Assembly: GCA_023853785.1 (NCBI GenBank)
Contig: JAJIRX010000829.1
Coordinates: forward strand, 1-64,000
DNA: 64,000 nucleotides
Direction: 5' to 3'
Source of the DNA: Psilocybe azurescens
Taxonomy: Eukaryota; Basidiomycota; Agaricomycetes; Agaricales; Agrocybaceae
Shown: positions 22,734-33,259 of the stretch, one piece after another
Layout of the letters: each line of letters begins with the position of its first letter
Position numbering within the stretch: the first letter of the stretch is position 1
Translations under genes and position numbers: made by a program
The notes under the pieces: generated by a model
The model's database searches: none
Told to the model about the DNA's origin: nothing
Seen by the model: only the letters and a program-made list of their open reading frames with translations

Positions 22734-23671
22734 TTAAAAATCCTTTTCTTCTTTCTCTTCAAATCCTGTTTTAACCATGAGGTCTGCAAGTTCATCTTTT
22801 TCATCCTTGTTCAGGCTCCTGATATGGGCATGGAGTTCCTTTGGGGTCCACTTCTTGCTGGGTTGTCCTTGGGTTCTGTTCTGGTTTGTTGGTCCTTTCT
22901 GTGGGCAATCTCTGGATAGATGTCCTCGTTGTTTGCACCTGAAACAGGCGCCTTTCCTGATTAATTCGGCTCGTTCTTCGGCTGTCATGGCGCTTACGTC
23001 CATCCTGTTTGGGTCGTAGTTACTGTTGTTTCTTGGGAAGTTGTTCCATCGTGGCGCCCTCCCACGTTCTTCTGGTTCTTCTCTAAAGACCTTGGCCAGT
23101 CTATAGTTGGTGTCAAATGTTGTTGCTTTTTGTACCAGCCTTGGATCATCCTTGGAAGGTCTTCAGAGTACAGGATCCTGTCAGCAAGCTGAGGTGTGAT
23201 GCATTTTTGGAATAATCCAATGAGGTGGGTGTGGTCTGATTCCGTTTCTGTTCCTAGGTTGGCTTGTCCTACCAACAATTTGAACTTGTTGATGATGTCT
23301 TCCACCCTTTCGTTGGGTTTTTGCCTAAGTTGTTTTATGTCGTTCATGGCTGATCTGGTTTCATCCACTGGAGTGAATGCGTCATGGAATTTTTCAAGAA
23401 ATGTTCCAAGGGTGTCCCATTCGAGGGTTTGGTTGGGACTAGTTCCTTTTGTCATCGAGGTCAAGTACTGTTCCTTCCATAGTTTTGCTCCTCCTTCCAT
23501 GCAAAATGATAAAATGAAGGCAATTTTCTTCTTGTCTGTGTTGTAGACGTCATCGTTTATGTCCATGTAGAGATAGCAGTCTTGGATGAAAGACCTGGAT
23601 TTCGTCCTGTCTCCATCAAATACAGTGGGTTTGTTGATTGAGATTTCTTTCTTTCCGTTTGTTTCAACCAT
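22734..23671 (-). CDS. gag: gag (capsid and zinc knuckle), gypsy element
   Basis: Gag packages the element RNA. ATG 23671 opens MVETNGKKEISINKP, followed by a capsid-like helical region (KLWKEQYL, FHDAFTPVDETRSA, VEDIINKFKLLVGQA). The nucleocapsid zinc knuckle CFRCKQRGHLSRDC (CX2CX4HX4C) lies in the next frame (22734-23003). A frame change at about 23000 separates the two. This could be a one-base error or damage, since gag normally spans both. Confidence 0.88.
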
Positions 23672-23921
23672 GTCTGTGTCTTGTTCTTCTTGATCTATCG
23701 CCAGGGTTGATAATAAGTCGTATAGCGAGTTTGATAGGTCTTCGTTGCCTAGGTTGATATCTTCAGAGCTTTGTCTGGACGGGTTTGGTGTCTGCCAATT
23801 TCGTGTCGGGGTTCCTTCTTCTGAGCTGTTGGTAGCGGGAATTCCGCCTTTCAGTGGTGCCGTGTTTCGTTTCGGGTTTCAGAGGTCTCGTCTGCTGGGG
23901 AGCGGGCGAGATTCGTAGATG

Positions 23922-23933
23922 AGCTAGTTCTTT
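23922..23933 (-). promoter_or_regulatory. Self-priming-type primer binding site
   Basis: Immediately inside the 5' LTR, the element strand reads AAAGAACTAGCT. Its last 11 bases are the exact complement of AGCTAGTTCTT at 24050-24040 in the same LTR, which lies about 26-33 nt downstream of a TATA-like box. No tRNA-like TGG site abuts the LTR. This matches the Tf1/sushi self-priming design, in which the mRNA 5' end folds back as primer. Confidence 0.7.
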
Positions 23934-24434
23934 TGTTACGACTTCAAGCTTATATTCACGTGCGTGGATAAAGCCAACAGTCAAGTAGTCAAGAACAGTG
24001 AGTTCCAAGCGGTGTCAAGTAAGAGGAGGTTAGATTCTCAAGAACTAGCTAAAGAATACAGTGGATCCTTCCTGGTATAAATACTATGAACCGCACAGCA
24101 AGTTGAAATGAGTTTGAATGTTCATCAGCAGATGTATATAAGAATAGAGGAAACAGATCAAGTGTTCATCGAAAGATGTATCATAAAAGATAGAAGTGAA
24201 AGTCCATCAAAGATATGATGGAGTTTCATAGATATGATGGAAAGCAAAGTTCATCAGAACATACGATGATGTATCAATGATGTGACGGATGACAAAGAAA
24301 AGGGAAAAGAAAAAGAAAAAGAAAAAGACTTGTTGTAACAATCACATGATGTTGTCCATCATGTGACAGGAAGGTTTTATATATGAAAAGGAAAAGAAAA
24401 AGGAAAAGCAAAAGAAAATAAAGTGTCCATAACA
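23934..24434 (-). repeat. 5' LTR of the gypsy element
   Basis: 501 bp. It differs from the 3' LTR by one substitution near the TGTTAC end and one extra GAAAAA-type unit in the purine tract near 24320. It is followed by the target duplication GTATC. The hairpin lies at 24342-24366. Confidence 0.95.
24040..24083 (-). promoter_or_regulatory. LTR TATA box and inferred transcription start
   Basis: Read on the element strand, TATTTATA (24083-24076) is followed 26-33 nt later by AGCTAGTTCTT (24050-24040). Placing the start at 24050 puts the PBS-complementary 11-mer exactly at the mRNA 5' end, as in self-priming elements. The start site is inferred, not observed. Confidence 0.55.
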
Positions 24435-24438
24435 GTAT

Positions 24439-24620
24439 CAGCAGGTGAAACCTTGCATGGACAGCTATCAACAGATTTGGAAAGTGTTGAGCCCTGTTTG
24501 GAGTGAATATTGGATATAGAAACAGCACTTAAGATAGCATGGCTTGACTGTTCTTTGTTAAGCAGTTCAAGAACATGATTGTGTTGAGCAGGTGTAAGTG
24601 ATCATATGAGTATTTGAGAA
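24439..24620 (-). pseudogene. Tc1 transposase, N-terminal piece (copy A)
   Basis: The minus strand encodes a helix-turn-helix-type block (HVLELLNKEQSSHAI ... IHSKQGSTLSKS) closely matching the start of the transposase at 36169. It is cut at 24439 by the gypsy insertion; the rest of the gene lies 6.7 kb away at 16860-17693. Confidence 0.75.
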
Positions 24621-25228
24621 AGAATTTGATGAACTTGGACACAGAGTATATGTATATACATATTTTAAATAAGTCATATGACTTTATTTGTATATATTTG
24701 CTTTGATTAGACAAAGTCATGTGCTTAGCATATGAGAAGAACAAAACTATTCAAATGGACTTGCAACAATAAACTATTAATATTGTGGGAAAATTTTGAG
24801 ATTATGTCATGAAACAAACTGAAACTTATTAGTGATATGATAGTCTTATCATTGGATAAAATTTCAATTTGTTAGATTGAGTTGTTCTTGAGTTATTCAA
24901 GAAACAGTTCAACTTGAAAAATCATTTGAACAGTTTTGTCTCTCACTGTATATCCCAGCTTGATCAATGTATGGCATGACAATCTTTTGTTGTGTGACTG
25001 GGCTTTAGTAATATTGGTGTCTTGATAGAATAGTGAATAAATTATGAGTAAAATAATGAATAAAATGATTGGAATATGATTTTTTATTAATGATGAGTGA
25101 ATAACCAGACTTACTATTTTCTGCAGTAATATCAATGTCTGAAGACATTGTGACAAAATAGTGGGAAAAAAATTAGATAAATCTGATTGAGAGAGAAATA
25201 AATCCAAAAATAGCAGTTAAAGCAGTTA

Positions 25229-25290
25229 ATGTTATAATTTCAAACTTATATTCATATAGATGAATAAAGTTAACAATCAAGTAATTCAAT
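25229..25290. repeat. Transition-mutated LTR fragment
   Basis: The sequence aligns with the first ~60 bp of the gypsy LTR. Almost all differences are C-to-T or G-to-A (for example ACGAC to ATAAT, GCCAAC to GTTAAC). This is the signature of cytosine deamination on both strands. Homology stops after about 60 bp. Confidence 0.65.
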
Positions 25291-25319
25291 CATTCTCTTT
25301 CTCACAGCCTGGAAACCGT

Positions 25320-25745
25320 TAGGCAATGCTAAAATCAGTGTGACAAGGCCATCAATAAGAAAGCAAAAAAATAACAGCAGTGGATAAATCTATGAGGATT
25401 AAATAATCTTGTCAAGACAATACTAAAATCAGTGTAATAAGATCATTAATATAGACAAGGCAGAAAATAAGAGCAGAGGATGAAAAGAAAGCAGAGGATA
25501 AACTTATGAGAATTCAATGATCTGAAGATTTGCATCAATTATAGCAGAAATCCTAAGAAATTAAGCTGGGGATATACTTATAAAATATGCAGTATTTATA
25601 CTACTCTAGAAGTGACTGATTAAGCAGAGAAATAGATAAGTAATGAAGATTGACAGAAAGAACTACTGGAATGACTAGGATATCAAAAAGATAAATGATA
25701 TGATGAATGATGAATGATAATCATGAAAGAAAAATAGGAGTAAAT
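25320..25745. repeat. Unnamed interspersed repeat, copy 1
   Basis: Contains AAAATCAGTGTGACAAG-like blocks (twice), then ACTTATGAGAATTCAATGATC and ATGCAGTATTTATACTACT. The same order recurs at 27690-28030 and, in part, at 29330-29650. Possibly an LTR of another decayed retroelement; no ends could be defined. Confidence 0.6.
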
Positions 25746-27689
25746 GAGCACAAATCTGACAGATCTTAGCAGAAAAACCCAGATAAAGAATTTTTAGCTT
25801 CCTTGTATTATAGCTTGATATCTCTGCATACAGTGCAATTCTGAACATTTATTACCTGATTATTATTCCAGATAACCAATTCATAACCAGGCATATAAAT
25901 TTAAAGCTGAATAGTAGCTGGATACATTTAATGTATATGAAAGTGAAAAATGTGCCAAAGTTTTTAACATCCAAAAACATATTGTATGTTAAGATATAGT
26001 TTGACCTCATCTTTACAGCATCTAATTTGTGTAATAATGTGGTTATGACCTTTACAGATATATCTGTAGATGTATTTGATAGCCTTGGTAAAAGCAATAG
26101 ACTCAACATTGATATGATAGCAATATTTCTAGAGATGATAACATTAGTAGGAAAAAACACAGTAACTATCAAATTTTCCTCACTTATTTCAAACTTTTGC
26201 CAGTGGTGCATTTTCTGAGATTTACATAAGAATCTTTATTGATAGTAGTTTAATTGTTATAAGGCTTGAGAAAATATATTGAACATTTGCTGTTTACATG
26301 ATATTAGAGGATAATGTCACAAACATTATCACAAAAGATGTGGATCCTGAATTTCTTAACCAATTCAACTAAAAACTCATGACAAATTCCAGAATAGCAA
26401 GCATTCCATCTTTGTCTTGAGCAGATTTGACAATTTGCTCTATAATATCTTTGAAAAGAGTTGTATTGATAAGTTATTGGACAACAAAGTTTTCCTCTTG
26501 TGGATGAAAGACTCTATCTCTGTTAGAAGTTTTATTGCACCAGCATTACTCTATTTACATTTTAAATGGTCTTGGAGTTAAGCTTTTTTGTGAAGGCAAA
26601 ACAATGATCAGTGGTCAGGTGGTCTTTATCACCTGGAAAGATAAACTCAGTAAGTTGGGCTAATTTTGCTTGACCTCTATTGAGCAGAATACTAAATTGG
26701 GTCTGCTCAAGGAAATGAAGATTTTGTATTAGTAGTGCCTAGTCAGCAATGACAAAAATAAATAGTGCTGATAGATATCTGCATCTGTATATAAATCCAT
26801 TTTTCTATATTTTTTGTGTAATTTTCTATTCTTCACATTCTGCTGCTATCATCTTTTCTGTTCTGCTACTGTTTTTGAAATTGGAAATTTCTTTGATCAT
26901 ATGCTGGAATTTAATCTGTAGTTTCCACAAATCAAACTATTAGCAGTAGATCAGTAGCACATCAGCTGTGCAGAATAAGCACCAAAGAATTCATACTGTC
27001 CTCACCAGGAGCCTCCAAGAAATTGTTTACAAAATTACTCAACATTATTTAGCATCTACCACTTTTTTAAATAGAAGTAATAACTTGCTTGATGTTGGAA
27101 AGTCTTCAGTAGTTGTTTTGCTTTTTTACATCTTTTCTTTGTATTTTCATATAAAACTGGGAGAAATGATTGAAAACACATAGCAGAAATATTAGTTAAT
27201 CCTGTTCAAAGTAAAAAAAAACAAAAGACACACTTGGTTCTTGAAGTAACTTCAAGATTGAATTATAGCATTTCAACTCAGTCACTGTTCTCTCCAGCTT
27301 GTGATTGACACTTAATTTCTTATCATACTTTAGATTCATTTTTATCAGAGGGTTGTTGTCATTGACTTCAACCAAAGCTAATTTTTGGTATCTCTAAACA
27401 TAGTGTTGAGAAAAATGTCAGATAAAGCTAATATGATTTAAATTATCTATTTAATTAAAGCTTTGCTTCAATAACTGAGATAAGACTTCTTACATTTGCA
27501 TTTCACTTCACATTTACATATAATATTTCTTGCTAATTTGTAGCCAGAATCTTATATCTAGGATAACAGTCAAGCATATGACTTATGTTATGAGCTCTGG
27601 AAACAATGCAAGATTATCAAGTAGTTACTTGTTCATTGTAGCATATTTTCTGAAGAGTAGAGGGCTGTCAAATTATTCAGTCTATGAGT

Positions 27690-28030
27690 GTCAGGGCAAC
27701 ACAAAAATCAGTATGACAAGCCCATCAATTAAAACAAACAAAAGAGTAAAAGTAGAGAATAAAAAGAGAGCAGATAATAGACTTATGAGAATTTAATGAT
27801 CTGAAGATTTATCCCAATGATAGTGACAATCCTAAAAGATTGAAGCTATGAATCTACTACAAAACATGTAGTACTTATACTACTTTATAGATGACTGACT
27901 AAACAAAGTTCTGTAATGAGTAATAAAAAAAACTATGATGAATAATAAAAAAGACAATAATAAGTAATAAAGAAGAGTGACAATGGGAACTTCTGGAATG
28001 ATTGTTATATTAAAAAGATAAATTGTTTTT
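27690..28030. repeat. Unnamed interspersed repeat, copy 2
   Basis: Same blocks as copy 1 (AAAATCAGTATGACAAG, ACTTATGAGAATTTAATGATC, then TACTTATACTACT and GACTGACTAA). Divergence is mainly transitions. Confidence 0.6.
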
Positions 28031-28311
28031 CTATACAATTGGTACACTTTGACATCTATTATTGGAGCAGTTTTTAAAAAGTGGTTTTTAAAGAGGAGGT
28101 GATATTAGAGTTCACTCATGTTCTCTTTAATGTACTGGTATCACATTACTCATATCTACATATATTTGCTAGTCACATGTTTGTACCTCAGTTTCTGTTT
28201 GGTTAATACACCCATATTCTCTTTTTGTCTATCTCTTTTTCTCTATAAGTCTTCTTTTAACAGTCTGTTTTAAAATACAAAGCCAAGAACCATTGTGTTG
28301 AAGCTTAAAAA

Positions 28312-28430
28312 TGTCTGAAGAAGATGTAAATGGGTTAGAGCCTGAAATTCTATTAGCAGAAGATGCTTGTGTTATGATAACTAGAAATTCATAGATTTCT
28401 AAAAGTAGAAAATTGTTTGGAGTCTATATA
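28312..28430 (+). pseudogene. PIF1-type helicase relic (Helitron-like)
   Basis: An open stretch reads NGLEPEILLAEDACVMITRN, a stop, then ISKSRKLFG. This resembles the conserved VMITRN-LW-SKGLVNG segment of PIF1-family helicases common in fungal Helitrons. Only this piece is recognisable, so a Helitron origin is a guess. Confidence 0.45.
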
Positions 28431-28705
28431 CTGCCAGACTTTGCTGAACAGATAAAAATTGCCATTGTTGAGTAATACTAAACTTAGGCCTAGAGCAAGA
28501 GAAAATTTAATGTGTTAGTACATTGAGCAATCAGCATTGAAAGTCATAGAAATACTAAGATCATAGACAATCACAGTTGTTTATATACATATGTTTACAC
28601 AGCTGTTATGGCTCAACAGATAACCTCAAAGCTGAAAACCCTAACCAGTAACTATCACTAATCAACCAATAACTATAATCAATAAACTAGCAATCATCTG
28701 CTGCA

Positions 28706-29290
28706 ATGGCTCAGCTTATTTACTCTGCAAAGTTCAGCAGTAATTGGATGAAGGCTGAACTTCTTGCTTATAACATCTCCATTGTGCCATCATCACCAGA
28801 AAAGACCCCAATCTCTTAGATGCCACTGCAGACTATCTCGGCTATCTCAATTTTGCTATTTATGTCTTTTAAGAAAGTGCCATTGATGACTTTGCTGCTC
28901 TGACTCTAAGACACCTAGGCTTCAACAAATGTCACATTATTATGACTACCCACTACATTGTATCTACAGCAAGACTTGGATTGCTCAGATAAACATCTGT
29001 ATTCTATATCTATCACCCTACTACTGTATTGTTTGTGCTCATTGAGAATAAGACACTGTTTAACAAGACTAGCACCAAAACACAAATTTTAACAAAGGCA
29101 ATTGCAATATTTCAATGTTATATCACAAAGCACTCAGTAAGGGATCAAGATGTTCTAGAATTTATAATCATTCTCTGTATCATTATGCTTGGTTCCACCC
29201 CACCTTCTATCTTGTTTCTATCATCAGACAATTGAGTGATGACATCATGACTGCTCAGTATCTGACATCACAAATTTGATCATTGATTTC
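28706..29290 (+). pseudogene. Decayed fungal-specific gene (MAQLIYSAKF family)
   Basis: The first block, MAQLIYSAKFSSNWMKAELL, is followed after stops by blocks with FVLIENKTLFNKT and IIMLGSTPPSILFLSS. These match, as I recall, an unnamed mushroom protein family with a VLVEDKTL core. The E-x-K there might be nuclease-like, but this is speculative. Several stops and frame changes fit C-to-T decay. Confidence 0.45.
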
Positions 29291-29329
29291 TCATAAGCCT
29301 ATTCTCTGCTTTTACTCTTCTGTTTATCT

Positions 29330-29650
29330 TTATTGATAGCCTTGTCACACTGATTTCAGTGTTGCTCTAACAATAGACTGATAAAAGTCAATAATCAAAA
29401 GGTTCATACCAATAATAGTGAAAGTCCCAAGAGATTAAAGCTGGAGATCTACCTACAAAATATGCAGTATTTATATATATTACTTTAGAGGTGACTGACT
29501 GAGCAGAGAAATAGAAAAAGACTATAATGAGTAATGAAAGGGCAATATTAAGAATAATTAAGATGTTAAAAGGACAAATGATAAGACAAATGATAATTAT
29601 GTATAAAAATAAAAATAAATAAATAAAAACTCTGAAAATCATTCTCTTTG
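29330..29650. repeat. Unnamed interspersed repeat, copy 3, partly rearranged
   Basis: The first block is inverted relative to copy 1 (CTTGTCACACTGATTTCAG). The rest (AAAGCTGGAGATCTACC, ATGCAGTATTTAT, GACTGACTGAGCAGAG) is direct. This suggests a local rearrangement. Confidence 0.5.
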
Positions 29651-32600
29651 TCACCATTTTTCATTTCTCTAAAACTGGATAATCTTGTTGTCACTTAATA
29701 CAATTGTTTTACACATCATATGAGTGTAAGAGCAAATCATGACCACCTGTTACATGTGTAAACCATTAAGAAGGCTATTGTATCTATAAATTCTGTAGAT
29801 TAGATTAAATCACACCTTGTAGATATATGAGAAGGCTGAATGAATCTGAATTTTTCTTTTCTTCTACCATGTTGCCTTCTTCTATGTCTGAATTGGCCTT
29901 TTAAAGTAAAATTTATTCAACACAAACTCATATATATCTCCATCTTGATGTATGAGACAATGACTCTTTTAAACTCTATATAGACCATTTTTTATTACAT
30001 ATTTACTTCAATATGTAATCATAATTCAAAATTGGGTTTATAAATAAAGTTCAGACACAGATTTGGTTATATAATTTATAATATTTTTGTGAAAATATAT
30101 CTCATTTTACAAGTAATTTTTTTTTAGATTCTATCATACTTAAATGCATTCTATTTTATTTAAGCTGTACTAAAAATAAAGCAAATTGTAACAACAGTGC
30201 TTGGTGCAGAGAATGTGGTAGAATATATTTTTCAGTTTGTCCAAGCTTCAAATAGAGGTATTAAAATATAGTAAATAATGGAATGCAAAAGTCTATTTTG
30301 CTAGAAATAGTATAAATAAACAAAGTCAGTATTCAGACACTATATAATGATATGTGGTTTTACATGATATCTGGAATATTTTTTTATAGTGGGTTCAGGA
30401 TCATGGCATTGCCATCAATGTTCTGCAAAGCACAAATAGAGAATATTATGTGATTTATATTGTTTATTTGGTTTCTGATTTAATAATAAATAGCTTGCTA
30501 TATCTCATTTTCTTTAACAGATATTAGCTGACAAAGTCTGCCTTTTCAAGTAGAAATAATCAATGACTGTTGTCATATGAGATAAGCAAAGAATTTTCTG
30601 TGTGCACTTACAGTACAATATAACTTATTTAGACAGATGTGTTTATGATTAGAGTGATCAATATAGTTCTAAATTTGTTTAAGCTATTCAAAAAACCTAG
30701 TGAGGAATAATCATTCAATTGCATTATGTCTGGATCTGCAATTTATTAAAGTTGCTCACTTTCACTTACAATGAGCATAAAAATGTTGGGTATATCAAAA
30801 ACAGTCCAAATAAGGTGTATATCTATTGAAAATACTTTTATATATATATATTTGCACAGCACTAAATGGATAATTATTTTTCTAATATTAAAGCAAAAAG
30901 TCTCTGAGATTTTATCTAAAATAGATTGCATGATATAGTAAGAAAGTATATATATGATCCATCAGAATCAAAGCAGTGGATTCAGCACTTATCATGACTT
31001 GTAAATAGTGAAGAGATCAATTTTTTAACCATTCAAACTACCACAAGAACAATAAGCAATCTCAACCTGAAGATGTCAGGACAATACTTTCTGAGACAAA
31101 ATCAAGATCATCTACAAAGCATGCTGGAAAGCTTGTGTTGGTTCAATAATTCAAGATAATCAGTATAATCCAAATTTTCTATCAAGGATCCAGAACTCAA
31201 TAATATTATTTTATATGTGTATTCTACAATTCTATAATTATTATAACCAGTAAATACTAAGCTTCTTATATGTAGTATATGCATTTTCAGGAACTGATCT
31301 AAACCAATTTTGGCTGGAATCATGTTCTTGAACTTTTTTGTTTGTCTATTCTATTGTCCACTCATCTCAGAACCAGTCAAGCAGCAGGCATTACACAGTT
31401 ATTTACTTAAGACCTGCTGCAGTATAGAAACACCTTGGACATGGAGACTTTTCACATGTCTGACACAACAGTTGTTTCACTATATTCAGTATATTCCACA
31501 AATACACAAGGAGTTCTGAGTTCTATCACAGCTTCTGATTTTTTGTTGTAATGACAATTAAGTCAAATGCAACAGATGACTACAGAAATATTATGATCTC
31601 AATTATCTCCTTCAATGTCCAACTCACCTGGCTTGTTTAATTCTACCTTTGGATCTGTTTTATCTTATTGTATGAGCATTTACCCAGACCCTTCTGTTTA
31701 TTCCACTGGCAGCAGTTTTTTTATAGATCCTCATCTTCCCAACAAAACTGTTACACAGCTAGCTGTGTAAAAGACAAATAATGAAGAATAGCTGAAAATT
31801 TCAGCATTCAGATGTACACAAGTGAGCTATAATATGTTCAACAAAAATAGAGAGAACTATGAAATATACAGTATTGGCTCACAGCTCAGCAGTGTGAATG
31901 GCATAATTATTAGTGTTTAAGCACTATGCAGTTGGGCTAGCTATTGTAACAACAAACTGCTATCTGTAAAGGAATGTAATTATCTATTGGCTGAGAAGAA
32001 CACAGAAAGCAGAAGACACTAGCTGGAGTCACAATACAGTGCAGTTGGCTGCACATTCTAAAATTAGCATACACTAAATACATTTGATACAATTATAAAC
32101 TTAGTATCAAAATACTCTATGAATAGTCAGAACATATCTGCTTAGTCCTTATTGAATAAATCCAACAGCAGTAGTAGACAATGGCAGTTTTAGCTGATCT
32201 GAAACATGAAGAAAACTGAGGATTGTCAAGAAAGTCTCTATATTCTGAAAGCAATAACAAGTATAATATTTATTAGCACAAAGAACATGCAAATCTAGCT
32301 AAATAGATCTGAATATGCAAAGAGAATTCTCAACCAATAGGATAATGAGATAATATACAACTAGGAGTGTGTTGACTTATAAAATATAAAATCAATATGC
32401 ACTAAGCTAATGAACCACATAAATAATATGGCACTTGTGAGAAAATTTAGTATCAGCTGGGTTTATAAACAGAGAATAAAACATTCTAACTGTTAAAACC
32501 ACAGTCTGTCCATCTGCAAGAATAACAACTGAAGTGTGTAAAGTACACAATAAATATATAATTATTTATTAGCAATCCAATTCATTATACTTATGACTTG

Positions 32601-33259
32601 GAAAAATAAAGCTTGGGGTTTGTAATAGTGATTCAACTTGTAACTTATTCTCTAAAAATAGTATATATTTGTAGCTATAAATTAATTGTATCTATATAGA
32701 TATTGAACAAGATATTTTTATCTAAGAATATACAGCTCAGATTTATTTTGTATTTGCATCTTGTAAAAGTACTAAAAGCTTTAAGAACATTGATTGCTTG
32801 TCAAGATAGCAATTTATTGTTCACCTTAAAATTTGAAAGTGATACTTTATGCATTTGAAAGCATAAAAACTTGAGGGTTTAATTTTACAAACCCCAAGTC
32901 TATTATTTATTTTATACTCAGTACAAGGCCAACTGAGATAAAAGGTTGGCAAGCAAGATTCACAACCTAGTCCCTCTCATTTCATATTTCTGGAGATCAA
33001 GAAGGTTGAATCATGTTTTATTGGTTACAAAAACCACATATTGTTTAGCTTGAAACACATATCCACTAATAGTGGTTCTAAAAAGATCTGAAAACAGTAC
33101 TGCATTAGAGTAAAATTAACTAAAATCTCACCACCCACAGAAAATCTATAACTTATGTATTATCCCAAATATCTTGCTAGCTAAATCTTATATCCACCTT
33201 CTTTTGAAGCATTGGTATAATATGATTATTAAAAGCTGAAGCTTTTTCTTCTAGTAATA

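Larger units (their letters stand above)
17694..24434 (-). mobile_element. Ty3/gypsy chromovirus LTR retrotransposon, young insertion
   Basis: The complete element is 6741 bp with LTRs of 495 and 501 bp, TG...CA ends, and a perfect 5-bp target duplication GTATC (17689-17693 and 24435-24439). On the minus strand the order is gag, zinc knuckle, protease, reverse transcriptase, RNase H, integrase, chromodomain, then two extra ORFs. The LTRs differ by one base and one 6-bp unit, so the insertion is recent. The element keeps its CpGs while its host Tc1 copy and the DNA to its right have lost theirs. Frames are broken at several points, some at short A/T runs. Confidence 0.95.
16602..24948 (-). mobile_element. 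Tc1/mariner element, copy A, split by the gypsy insertion
   Basis: Terminal inverted repeats of about 206 bp (16602-16807 and 24742-24948) begin CAGTGAGGGACAAA and are flanked by TA on both sides (16600-16601, 24949-24950). Subtracting the gypsy element and its duplicated target leaves about 1.6 kb, a normal Tc1 length. The transposase reads on the minus strand in two pieces (24439-24620 N-terminal, 16860-17693 catalytic) separated exactly by the retroelement. Stops and frame changes show it is long dead. Confidence 0.88.
24949..33240. other. AT-rich, CpG-depleted TE graveyard without intact genes
   Basis: By eye only three CpG dinucleotides occur between 24960 and 33500 (25317, 28839, 33494). 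No intact ORF with a recognisable domain is present. Recognisable content is listed separately: an LTR fragment (25229), a three-copy repeat family, a helicase relic (28312) and a decayed fungal gene (28706). The stretches 25750-27690 and 29660-33240 hold nothing I can identify. Confidence 0.75.
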
